NCBI RefSeq assembly: GCF_028288105.1
Contig: NZ_JAQBOI010000069.1
Coordinates: 1-48,493, forward strand
Source of the DNA: Mucilaginibacter sp.
Lineage (GTDB): Bacteria; Bacteroidota; Bacteroidia; Sphingobacteriales; Sphingobacteriaceae
Length of the DNA: 48,493 nt
Direction of reading: 5' to 3'
In this document: piece after piece, positions 1 through 7,365 of the stretch
Numbering within the stretch: position 1 is the first letter of the stretch
Layout of the letters: the number at the start of each line of letters is the position of its first letter
The notes under the pieces: model-generated
What the model was told of the DNA's origin: nothing
Database searches by the model: none
Seen by the model: the letters and a program-made list of their open reading frames with translations, nothing else
Program-made: the position numbers and the translations under genes

Positions 1-67
1 ATAGGTAATTTAGGTATTTGTTTACTCCGCTTGATTTCTTAGTTTTATAGCGCACACAATAAGCAGT

Positions 68-391
68 ATGGTTAAATTATTTGTTGGTGGTTTTCCGCTG
101 GATATGACAGAATTGGAACTCGTTCAGCTTATCGCGCTTCATGGAGATGTTAGCACGATCAAGATCGTTCGTGATAAAAAAACACGGGTATGCAAAGGGT
201 ATGCCTTTGTGGAAATGACAGACAGGAAAGGTGCCGAACAGGTAATAGAAATGCTGGATGGTACCCCTTTGGGTGACCGGAAATTAAGCATCAGTATTAA
301 AGAAGATGAACCGGCAGTAGTTAAACCTGCCAACCTCAATATAAGGCGTTACGATGCACCTGTTAAAGCCAAACGGCCGAGACGCCAGTAA
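68..391 (+). CDS. RRM-domain RNA-binding protein
   Basis: The 107-residue protein is essentially one RNA recognition motif. RNP2 is LFVGGFP at residues 4-10 and RNP1 is KGYAFVEM at 43-50, with the expected beta-alpha-beta spacing between them. A short basic tail ends in KAKRPRRQ. Small single-RRM proteins of this kind occur in Bacteroidota and cyanobacteria and bind single-stranded RNA; some are linked to cold stress. The targets here cannot be read from the sequence. It is monocistronic by spacing: the next gene starts about 290 bases downstream. The family assignment is firm and the cellular role is open. Confidence 0.93.
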   Translation: MVKLFVGGFPLDMTELELVQLIALHGDVSTIKIVRDKKTRVCKGYAFVEMTDRKGAEQVIEMLDGTPLGDRKLSISIKEDEPAVVKPANLNIRRYDAPVKAKRPRRQ

Positions 392-682
392 TGTGTTGTT
401 AATTTAAATTTAAACTTCCATAACGAGCTTTATCTCGCCATTTTCCTTAATCTTTACATCTGTCTTTGTAGGAACTTTAACCCGAAAGTATTACTCCACT
501 TTTATAAAGATACATTGATCTCTTCCTGCTTTGCATAAAGAGATAAAGAGATTGAAGTATTCGACCTTGATATTCACATTTCAATAGTTGTATAGGCCTA
601 CTTGGCAAATATTAGTTTCAATATAGCCAATAAGGACGTAAATTTAGGGTAACAAATCAATGCATTTACCAAAACATACAAA
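392..682. other. Intergenic region without a gene
   Basis: About 290 AT-rich bases between the RRM gene and the esterase. I see no credible ORF on either strand and no hairpin with a T-run. It presumably holds the esterase promoter, but no element is clear enough to mark. Confidence 0.5.
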
Positions 683-1684
683 ATGGAAACAACAAACAGC
701 ACATCTTCTGCAGGGGTAGTTAACTATGCAGAAGATACACACCTGGACAAAGGAACCAAAGAGTTTTTAAAGGCACTAAACTCGGGCGGTGGGGCACCAT
801 TGGAGACGCTCGCAAAAGAAGATGCCAGGCAGGTATTAGTTGGCGCACAGGCCTCTATTAAGGTCGATCTTTCAGGTGTCGAAGTTTCAGAAAAAACAAT
901 CACCGAAGATGGACAATCTGTAAAGCTAACTATTGTACGCCCGGAAAGTGTAAGCGAAGTATTACCCGTGTTTATTTTTATACATGGTGGTGGCTGGATA
1001 TTGGGCGACTATCCAACCCATGAGCGTTTAGTACGCGATCTGGTGGTAGCCTCTGGCGCGGTAGCTGTTTTTGTAAATTATACACCATCGCCAGAAGCAC
1101 AATATCCTGTAGCTATTAACCAAATTTATGCGGCTACAAAATGGGTTGCCAAAAATGGAGCAGAAATCAATGTGGACGGCAGCAGGCTGGCTGTTGTGGG
1201 CAATAGCGTTGGCGGAAATATGACCGCGGTAACCTGTCTTCAGGCAAAAGCCAAGAACGGCCCTAAGATTAGTCTGCAGGTGATGATGTGGCCGGTTACA
1301 GATGCAGGTAGAGATACTGAATCTTATCATTTATATGCGCAGGATAGATTTTTAACAGCCCCGTTGATGAACTGGATGTTTGATCAGTATACCACCGATC
1401 CGGATGAACGGAAGCTAATAACCGTATCTCCATTGCAAGCAAGCATAGCCGAACTCAAAGACTTGCCACCGGCGCTAATTCAGGTTGCCGAAAACGATAT
1501 ACTGAGAGATCAGGGTGAAGCTTATGGACGTAAGCTGAATGAAGCAGGGGTTACCGTAACAACTGTTCGCTATAACGGAATGATCCATGACTTTGGATTG
1601 TTAAATGCCCTGGCAACACTTCCAAGTGTTAAATCGCTTATTGTTCAGGCCGGCGCAGAATTGAAAAAACACTTATTCATTTAA
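683..1684 (+). CDS. Alpha/beta hydrolase (HSL/acetyl-esterase family)
   Basis: A 333-residue esterase or lipase of the hormone-sensitive-lipase family. The oxyanion-hole motif HGGGW lies at residues 101-105. The nucleophile elbow GNSVGG (173-178) places the catalytic serine at 175; the usual GDSAGG is slightly altered. Asp272 in the NDILRDQG segment and His302 in MIHDF complete the triad. There is no obvious signal peptide, so it is probably cytoplasmic. The substrate would be a short-chain ester, not determined here. The dps gene begins 25 bases after its stop, so the two are probably co-transcribed, possibly as stress genes. Confidence 0.9.
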   Translation: METTNSTSSAGVVNYAEDTHLDKGTKEFLKALNSGGGAPLETLAKEDARQVLVGAQASIKVDLSGVEVSEKTITEDGQSVKLTIVRPESVSEVLPVFIFIHGGGWILGDYPTHERLVRDLVVASGAVAVFVNYTPSPEAQYPVAINQIYAATKWVAKNGAEINVDGSRLAVVGNSVGGNMTAVTCLQAKAKNGPKISLQVMMWPVTDAGRDTESYHLYAQDRFLTAPLMNWMFDQYTTDPDERKLITVSPLQASIAELKDLPPALIQVAENDILRDQGEAYGRKLNEAGVTVTTVRYNGMIHDFGLLNALATLPSVKSLIVQAGAELKKHLFI

Positions 1685-1709
1685 TCATACTTATCGCAAT
1701 ATTTAAATC

Positions 1710-2183
1710 ATGAAAACTAACATCGGAATTAAAGAGGAAGACCGGAAAGCTGTTGCAGACCAATTAGCCAAGTTACTAGCAGACGAATTTGTATTATATA
1801 CCAAAACCAGAAATGCACACTGGAATATTGAAGGCCCTGATTTTCATGCTATGCATATCTTTTTCGAAAGCCAGTATGAGCAACTGGATGAGGTGATGGA
1901 CAGTGTTGCAGAGCGTATCCGCAAGTTAGGCCATTATGCACCAGGTACTTTAACCCAACTATTGCAGCTTACCCATCTTACCGAAAAAAACGATAGTAAA
2001 AATGATAGCCCGGGCTTTTTGAAAGAGTTATTGGAAGATCATGAAAGTATCATTGAATTTATTAGAGGTAATATAAATACGATAGCGGATAAGTATAACG
2101 ATGCCGGCACCAGCGACTTTATTACAGGACTAATGGAAACTCACGAAGGTATGGCCTGGATGATCAGAGCTCACTTCAGATAA
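1710..2183 (+). CDS. dps: Dps-family DNA-protecting ferritin-like protein
   Basis: A 157-residue protein of normal Dps length. The ferroxidase ligands have the family spacing: His37 (AHWN), His49, Asp64 and Glu68 in the segment DEVMDSVAERIR. Dps forms 12-subunit shells that oxidise Fe(II) with peroxide, store iron and protect DNA in the cytoplasm. The N-terminus is short with few lysines, so direct DNA binding is uncertain. It follows the esterase by 25 bases and probably shares its transcript. A long hairpin 95 bases downstream may end transcription. Confidence 0.93.
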   Translation: MKTNIGIKEEDRKAVADQLAKLLADEFVLYTKTRNAHWNIEGPDFHAMHIFFESQYEQLDEVMDSVAERIRKLGHYAPGTLTQLLQLTHLTEKNDSKNDSPGFLKELLEDHESIIEFIRGNINTIADKYNDAGTSDFITGLMETHEGMAWMIRAHFR

Positions 2184-2277
2184 TTTATCAGCAGGTATTA
2201 AAGTTGCATTTATAGAAATCAAATGCTTCCTGAAGGGAATAAAAACATTAATATACTGCGTTAAATATGATGATCGT

Positions 2278-2321
2278 AAATGCTAAAAGGACAATATATT
2301 TATATTGTCCTTTTAGCATTT
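2278..2321. terminator. Long perfect hairpin, likely bidirectional terminator
   Basis: Two 21-base arms, 2278-2298 and 2301-2321, are perfect reverse complements around a 2-base centre; in RNA the loop would open wider. The arms contain AAAAGGAC and GTCCTTTT, so each strand has a U-rich 3' half. The position after dps suggests a terminator. No long T-run follows the stem. Confidence 0.6.
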
Positions 2322-2545
2322 ATTAATTGGAGATCCCTTGATTTTATATTGAGTTCACAACACTATCGTTAACCAGATTATTATTCAATAATAGGCGTAT
2401 TAACTGTACAAATGTGATAAAAAGTGTGTGTTTATACAGATTGGTACACAAAATGTAAAAAGAGTTATTTTGATGACTTTTATGATTTAAGTTTACTAAA
2501 GATTTCATTTCAAGGAAATCATTTCCAATCAAAATACTTCAAAAT

Positions 2546-2615
2546 GGTCAGATGGCTGAGAGGAAGGCAAAGGCCCGCAAGTCCTTGTACAGTGGTTCGA
2601 ATCCACTTCTGACCT
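2546..2615 (+). tRNA. tRNA-Cys(GCA)-like gene with atypical anticodon loop
   Basis: The acceptor arms GGTCAGA (2546-2552) and TCTGACC (2608-2614) pair perfectly. The T-arm is AGTGG-TTCGAAT-CCACT, and the D-arm has the expected GG in its loop. The 70-nt length, the GTACA variable region and U73 fit tRNA-Cys. Folding the anticodon arm as AAGGC-CCGCAAG-TCCTT reads anticodon GCA. However, position 33 is C instead of the nearly invariant U, position 38 is G, and 31-39 is a C/U mismatch. It could be a functional variant, a degenerate copy or a tRNA-like RNA. CCA is not encoded. Confidence 0.72.
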
Positions 2616-2641
2616 CAATAAACGATGCGGAAAATGGTGAT

Positions 2642-2673
2642 AGGCGGAACTCATTAGAGGTTCCGCCTTTTTT
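2642..2673 (+). terminator. Rho-independent terminator after the tRNA
   Basis: A 9-bp stem AGGCGGAAC / GTTCCGCCT (2642-2668) is followed by a T-run to 2673. It lies 27 bases after the tRNA-like gene. It may also work for the minus-strand gene ending at 2728, but the T-run favours the + strand. Confidence 0.85.
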
Positions 2674-2727
2674 GTATGTAAGCTAATCTTAATTATGTCT
2701 ATATACGCAATTAATGCTATTGGAATC

Positions 2728-3210
2728 TTAATCCAGGCTTGTTAAGCTGGTTAAAAACAGAAGGCTTCTTTCTTCACGCTGTTTTAATTTTGCAAATAAT
2801 TCAGCCTTTTCAGGCATCATTAGTGTTTCAGCATAAAAGCTTAATTTCTCGTAACTTTTTATTTTGAAATCAATTATCTTTCTCATCCAGATACAAAACC
2901 AAGCTTTTTCTTCGGCTTCAGGGCAGTGCAATAGGGAGTTATTAAAATCTGTGGTTAATTTTTCAAAAGCAGTATTTATATACAACTCTTTATCTAAATA
3001 TTCATCTCTGAAATAAACCTCAAGATGGAGAATGTTTTGGTTGGTATGATGATAATATTTAAGTATAACGATTTTAAGGTCTAATGAATGAACCTCATTT
3101 ACCCATTCAAATAATAATAATTTTAACTGCATCTCTGCACTTATTATTTCTCCCGAATTTTTGTCTAACATTGTGAGAAAAGTGCTTTTAAAATTACTTT
3201 TATTTGTCAT
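2728..3210 (-). CDS. Hypothetical protein, helical
   Basis: I do not recognise this 160-residue protein. It has no signal peptide or membrane segment. It looks mostly helical, with charged and aromatic residues (WFCIWMRKIIDF near residue 105) and a C-terminal lysine/glutamate-rich helix (EKAELFAKLKQREERS). It starts with ATG at 3210. The next minus-strand gene, the beta-helix lipoprotein, ends 70 bases upstream, so the two could share a transcript. No function is assigned. Confidence 0.7.
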   Translation of the reverse strand: MTNKSNFKSTFLTMLDKNSGEIISAEMQLKLLLFEWVNEVHSLDLKIVILKYYHHTNQNILHLEVYFRDEYLDKELYINTAFEKLTTDFNNSLLHCPEAEEKAWFCIWMRKIIDFKIKSYEKLSFYAETLMMPEKAELFAKLKQREERSLLFLTSLTSLD

Positions 3211-3279
3211 GTACAGGCCAAATTAATTGCTTTAGCACTAATTAGGGCAGTTAGTAGTTATATTTAATTATGATCTTAA

Positions 3280-4473
3280 TCATAAAAAGGAAATTAAATA
3301 GTTTGAATCCAGATTAAGGTTGTACTTATATGTCAGTATTGAATAAACAGAAGACTCTGACAATTGATTCCCATCTATATCTTGTATAACAGGATCAATG
3401 ATTTTTAACTGAATAGTTCTAACTAATAAATTTGCCTGTAATGGGCTTAACGTGTTTTTCCTCCAGTATGGGTTAATAATACTAACGCTGCCGGTAACGG
3501 TTTCATTACCTACCCTACGTGTAAGTATAGCACTTGTTTTGAAACCAACGTTTGAGCCTTTGTCCATAGGGTAATTGATTTGAAAGCTCACTGTTTTATT
3601 AGGGCCGCCAAATAAGCTTCTAAAACCAATTAATATACCTGCCCCTGTATTATATTCAGTTTTAGGGCTGTTAATAACAACATTTTTTAATTCATCAGTA
3701 AATGTCTCTGCTTCAAAGTCGATACCAGCTGAGGGAGGGGTGCCGTCGCTATACCCGGCATATGGTGCTTCTAAAAGCAGTCCATCAACACAGGTTACAG
3801 AAATACCATTTCTGCGGTTGTTTTTGCAATAGGCATTATAAATTTTAATGTTTTTATTAGTGATCCTATCTTTTGCTGCCAAATAAATGCCATCTCCCCA
3901 GCAATTACTAACACGTGGCCCGTTTATAGTAACATTGTAAGCCCCATATAAGCCTATCCCTTGTCCCCATTCGCCCCCATTATCCCCAATATGGTTATAT
4001 CTTTCTCCAACAAGTACCGGGTTGTTTAAAGTAATATTTCCTGCATTTGAAATTCTTAGTATGCTGTAGTTACCGCTTGCCGTAGGCTTTAGTAGTAGCT
4101 GAGAGCCAGTCATAAATGTAATTGTTTTGTTAGACCCTATGGTTAGTCCTCTATCATTAACCATGATGGGAAATGCTGGAAAAACTAAATTAGAATTTTT
4201 GTTTATGGCATCCTGCAAATAAGTAGTATAGTCTTTAGATCCATCTTTTACATAGTTTTTTGGAAGCGCATTGGTTACATCATAGGCTGTAACCGGGATA
4301 GCGGTTGCACTAAATTTTTTATTAAGAAAAGGATTCTTTGCAGCGTCGTATTTGTCAACCGCGAAGTTATCTGCATTTTCTTTTTTGCATCCCTGATATA
4401 CAATGGTTTGCGTAAGTAAAATTGGTATCACCAATAATTGCTTAATTCTAAAAGTAAAGTTTTTTGCTTTCAT
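3280..4473 (-). CDS. Right-handed beta-helix lipoprotein (paralogue 1)
   Basis: From the ATG at 4473 the protein has 397 residues; a TTG three codons upstream is less likely. The N-terminus is a lipoprotein signal with a YQGC lipobox (Cys29) followed by KK. After a linker, ALPKNYVKDGSKDYT opens a pectate-lyase-like parallel beta-helix with repeated N-[IV]-T-[IL]-N rungs. Signature segments are SNCWGDGIYLA and RRNGISVT. It is clearly paralogous to the genes at 5063 and 20815. Such folds often bind, lyse or epimerise polysaccharides; activity on the neighbouring polymer is inferred. Aspartates in WGDGIY could be catalytic, but this is unproven. Confidence 0.82.
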   Translation of the reverse strand: MKAKNFTFRIKQLLVIPILLTQTIVYQGCKKENADNFAVDKYDAAKNPFLNKKFSATAIPVTAYDVTNALPKNYVKDGSKDYTTYLQDAINKNSNLVFPAFPIMVNDRGLTIGSNKTITFMTGSQLLLKPTASGNYSILRISNAGNITLNNPVLVGERYNHIGDNGGEWGQGIGLYGAYNVTINGPRVSNCWGDGIYLAAKDRITNKNIKIYNAYCKNNRRNGISVTCVDGLLLEAPYAGYSDGTPPSAGIDFEAETFTDELKNVVINSPKTEYNTGAGILIGFRSLFGGPNKTVSFQINYPMDKGSNVGFKTSAILTRRVGNETVTGSVSIINPYWRKNTLSPLQANLLVRTIQLKIIDPVIQDIDGNQLSESSVYSILTYKYNLNLDSNYLISFL

Positions 4474-4635
4474 AGGGCTCAAAATTACAAGCTTATATAA
4501 TTGGGCTGGTAAGCAATTTTAGGCACACTAATGTGCAATTATTTGATCAGGCTGAATATCATTATATAGTTTAACTTGAGCCCTATTATGTTCAAAAATT
4601 GTATAACGTTTAGAAAACTTATTACAGAAGATAGG

Positions 4636-4645
4636 TATAATTTTG
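4636..4645 (+). promoter_or_regulatory. Possible Bacteroidota -7 element before the response regulator
   Basis: TAATTTTG (4638-4645) matches the Bacteroidota -7 consensus TAnnTTTG and lies 28 bases before the start codon. No convincing -33 TTTG sits at the standard spacing. A TTGTATAAC motif (4599-4607) and a perfect GCACA/TGTGC repeat are nearby. Confidence 0.35.
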
Positions 4646-4673
4646 TGATGATTATTTATTATTTAACATAATC

Positions 4674-5063
4674 ATGAAAAAGGTGCTTGTAATTGACGAT
4701 GACCCAATCTATCACCGTATTATGCAACTTATGCTTAGTAAGTATCAATTGTTTGAAACCAGCTTCTATTTTAACGCAACCGAAGTACTGGATTATCTTA
4801 AAAAAAACAAAAATATAGTTAACAACCTTCCAGATGTTATAATTTGTGACCTTTCTATGCCAAAAATGACGGGTTGGAAATTTTTAGAAATGTTAAAACA
4901 AATATACCCGTTGTTGAGTAAAAAAATTATTATTTATATTATTTCATCTTCTATAGATCCCCATGATTTAGCTTGTTCAAAAGAATATGAATTTGTAAAA
5001 GCGTATTTTATTAAACCTGTTACCCGGGAAATATTGATGGAAATAGCACAAACTCCTGATTAA
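4674..5063 (+). CDS. Single-domain response regulator (CheY-like)
   Basis: A 129-residue receiver domain and nothing else. The acidic pocket is Asp8-Asp10 (VIDDDP) and the phospho-acceptor is Asp59 in IICDLSMPKMTG. The switch serines are in IISSS (91-93) and the conserved lysine is Lys114 in FIKP. It has no DNA-binding output, so it would act by protein contact. No partner kinase is in the window. Its stop TAA overlaps the ATG of the next gene by one base (TAATG), implying translational coupling with the beta-helix protein. Confidence 0.92.
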   Translation: MKKVLVIDDDPIYHRIMQLMLSKYQLFETSFYFNATEVLDYLKKNKNIVNNLPDVIICDLSMPKMTGWKFLEMLKQIYPLLSKKIIIYIISSSIDPHDLACSKEYEFVKAYFIKPVTREILMEIAQTPD

Positions 5064-6178
5064 TGAATTTTATTTTTAAAATTGGCGGGCTACCATTTAA
5101 TATAGCTATTAAACTGTTTTGTATATTCAATGTACCTTACAATTATATTGAACACTCCACTGTTGATAGCGTATATGAGGTAATTAACAGCTTGCCAAAA
5201 AACTATGTGCGCGATGGTAGTGTAGATTACACCTCAGCACTGCAAGTTGCCATATCCGAGCACCAAAATTTACTTTTTCCTTCTTTTCCACTATTGGTGA
5301 ATGATAACGGGTTGCTCATTGGCTCAAACAAAACACTTACCTTTTTACCAGGTAGTGAGATAAGGCTAAAAGGATCTGATAAAAAAAGGTACAATATCAT
5401 TAAAATTGAAAGGGCAGTAAATGTTACTATAAATGGCTTATTTATAAAAGGAGATCGATATACACATCAGGGTACCAAGGGTGAGTGGGGAATGGGTTTA
5501 GGCATTTATTCGTCCAGCAATATTACTTTAAATAATATAAAAATAGTTGATTGCTGGGGAGATGGGATCTATCTGGGAAATGCCGGAGGCAATGGCCCGC
5601 CGAATTATAATGTTTTAATAAAACGGCCTGAAATAAGTAACTGCCGAAGAGATGGGATCTCAATAATTACTGCCAGGCGTTTAACAATAATATCGCCGCA
5701 CGTTACCGGCACTAATGGTACTTTGCCTATGAGTGGTATTAATTTTGAACCAAACAACCCAATGGATGAACTTCAACAAATTAATGTAATAGATGCATCT
5801 ACCGAAGACAACATTGGGTCGGGTATTTCTATAGGGATAAAAAATTTATATGGTATGTCATCTAAAAACATAGACATAGCCATTATTCGCCACACGGATA
5901 AAGGATCTGGTATTGCCCTTAAAATTCATAATTACCTAAGCAAACGAAAGCTGGCTGAGACAATTACCGGAAATATTACCATTACAAACCCTGTGTGGAC
6001 AAAAAATTCAAACTGCGCCATGCGGGCAATCCTATACGACCCCAATTTAAAACTATTTATAAGCACGCCAAGAGTAACAGATTTGCAGGGAAATAGCTTA
6101 ACGCGTAGTGCAATATTTGATCGTCTCACAGCAGCTCCAAACGTGAATAAAGAAGCACAAATTAATGTTAGATTTTAA
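5063..6178 (+). CDS. Right-handed beta-helix protein (paralogue 2)
   Basis: A 371-residue paralogue of the proteins at 3280-4473 and 20815-21993. It shares the opening NSLPKNYVRDGSVDYT, the rung VDCWGDGIYLG and CRRDGISI. The hydrophobic N-terminus (about residues 3-25) may be a signal or anchor, but it lacks the clear lipobox of the other two, so its location may differ. It begins inside the stop codon of the response-regulator gene (TAATG). A role in cutting, binding or modifying the locus's polysaccharide is inferred from the fold and the setting. Confidence 0.82.
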   Translation: MNFIFKIGGLPFNIAIKLFCIFNVPYNYIEHSTVDSVYEVINSLPKNYVRDGSVDYTSALQVAISEHQNLLFPSFPLLVNDNGLLIGSNKTLTFLPGSEIRLKGSDKKRYNIIKIERAVNVTINGLFIKGDRYTHQGTKGEWGMGLGIYSSSNITLNNIKIVDCWGDGIYLGNAGGNGPPNYNVLIKRPEISNCRRDGISIITARRLTIISPHVTGTNGTLPMSGINFEPNNPMDELQQINVIDASTEDNIGSGISIGIKNLYGMSSKNIDIAIIRHTDKGSGIALKIHNYLSKRKLAETITGNITITNPVWTKNSNCAMRAILYDPNLKLFISTPRVTDLQGNSLTRSAIFDRLTAAPNVNKEAQINVRF

Positions 6179-6535
6179 TTATTATTTCTAATAATTATTA
6201 AAGTAATAAATAACATATTATTATTTTCAGCATGGCTGTTTTACACTTTTTTTGTGTAGGTAATTGTAATGCTTAGTGTGTTTAACTTATTCTGTTTTAT
6301 TCTTTTTAAAGTTTTTTGTTTGTTAAATAGATGTGAAATAAAGTCTTTTCGCGTTGTATAACAGTGCTTTATAGTTAAATACCACTTGTTTTATTTTCGT
6401 TTGATTTTTTTTATACACGAAAGTGTGATAAAAAGTGTATCGGATGCACGACTTGTTATACAATCATGTAAAGGGTGTTTTACCTTGTATATTTAATATA
6501 TAAGTTTGTTTCAACATAAAGAAATAGACAATAAT
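6179..6535 (+). promoter_or_regulatory. Control region upstream of the polysaccharide export genes
   Basis: About 357 AT-rich bases without a gene. Elements seen are TTGTATAAC at 6354-6362, TGTGATAAAAAGTGT at 6424-6438 and TGTTATACAATCA at 6454-6466. The same motif types recur at 2413-2427, 4599-4607, 34840-34851 and 34906-34918. The arrangement 70-110 bases before the wza-like start suggests that regulator sites and the main promoter lie here. The transcription start is not known. Confidence 0.5.
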
Positions 6536-7330
6536 ATGAGCACAAAACTTACAAAATTGAACAGGTTTATCTGGGTTATTCTGTGTCTCCCTTTGGTAGC
6601 AGGATCATGCAGTTCCAACCGAAATTTGGTGTATTTCAGCGATATGCAGAATAGCACCAAGTACACCAAAAATGTGACCAAACTATTGGAAGATAGTCAA
6701 CCCAAAATACAGCCTAACGATTTGCTCAATATTAGAGTTAATACTATAAGCGCAGAGTCTAACACCTTGTTTAACAATATAAGTTATACAAATAGCAATA
6801 ATTATGATCTTATAAAATCTGGTTATAGGGTAGATAGGGCAGGCGATATAAGTTTCCCTGTTTTAGGCCAGGTTAAAGTGGGAGGGCTATCAATAGATGA
6901 GGCCAAAATTAAATTAGTTAAAATTTTAAGTGATTACACTAAAAACCCGGTTGTAAACCTCGACTTTATCAACTTCAAAGTTACCGTAATTGGCGAAGTG
7001 CTGCGGCCTGGTACTTACACAGTAACTGATGAAAGTATAACCCTATTAGGCGCGCTCGGGTTAGCCGGTGATATGACGCCATATGCTAAAAGAAATAATG
7101 TATTAATTGTTAGGGAAAATAATGGAATAAGAACAACGGAAAGAATAAACCTAAATAGTAGTGAAATTTTCGAATCTAAATATTATTACCTGAAACAAAA
7201 CGATATAATATATGTAGAGCCGGATAAGGCAAAAGTACTTCAAACAGATCAAAACAATCGTTTTATACCAATAATTGCAGCTTCTATGTCTGTTATTGCA
7301 GTTGTTGTAAGCATATTGTTAAGAAACTAA
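6536..7330 (+). CDS. wza: Polysaccharide export lipoprotein (Wza-like)
   Basis: I use the ATG at 6536 (264 residues). A TTG ten codons upstream would add residues before the signal peptide. The lipoprotein signal ends in VAGSC (Cys25). The family's Poly_export region follows (IQPNDLLNIRV, then GYRVDRAGDISFPVLGQVKVGGLS), then an SLBB-type segment (VTVIGEVLRPGTYTV). A C-terminal hydrophobic helix (IIAASMSVIAVVVSILL) spans a membrane, as is common in Bacteroidota versions. Such proteins form the outer-membrane channel for capsule or EPS export with Wzc. It is the first gene of the large locus, 35 bases before the Wzc-like kinase. Confidence 0.93.
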   Translation: MSTKLTKLNRFIWVILCLPLVAGSCSSNRNLVYFSDMQNSTKYTKNVTKLLEDSQPKIQPNDLLNIRVNTISAESNTLFNNISYTNSNNYDLIKSGYRVDRAGDISFPVLGQVKVGGLSIDEAKIKLVKILSDYTKNPVVNLDFINFKVTVIGEVLRPGTYTVTDESITLLGALGLAGDMTPYAKRNNVLIVRENNGIRTTERINLNSSEIFESKYYYLKQNDIIYVEPDKAKVLQTDQNNRFIPIIAASMSVIAVVVSILLRN

Positions 7331-7365
7331 AAAGAATCATTAAGTATAAAACCTAACTGTAAGAA

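Larger units (their letters stand above)
2184..2727. other. Protein-free region with hairpin, tRNA and terminator
   Basis: About 540 bases with no credible protein gene. It contains a long inverted repeat at 2278-2321, a TGTGATAAAAAGTGT element at 2413-2427, a tRNA-Cys-like gene at 2546-2615 and a terminator at 2642-2673. Short ORFs crossing the tRNA on both strands are shadows. Confidence 0.7.

Noticed and set aside
2344..2612. Two 62-residue ORFs on opposite strands across the tRNA region
   Set aside because: They cross or flank the tRNA and the AT-rich leader and show no protein-like composition.
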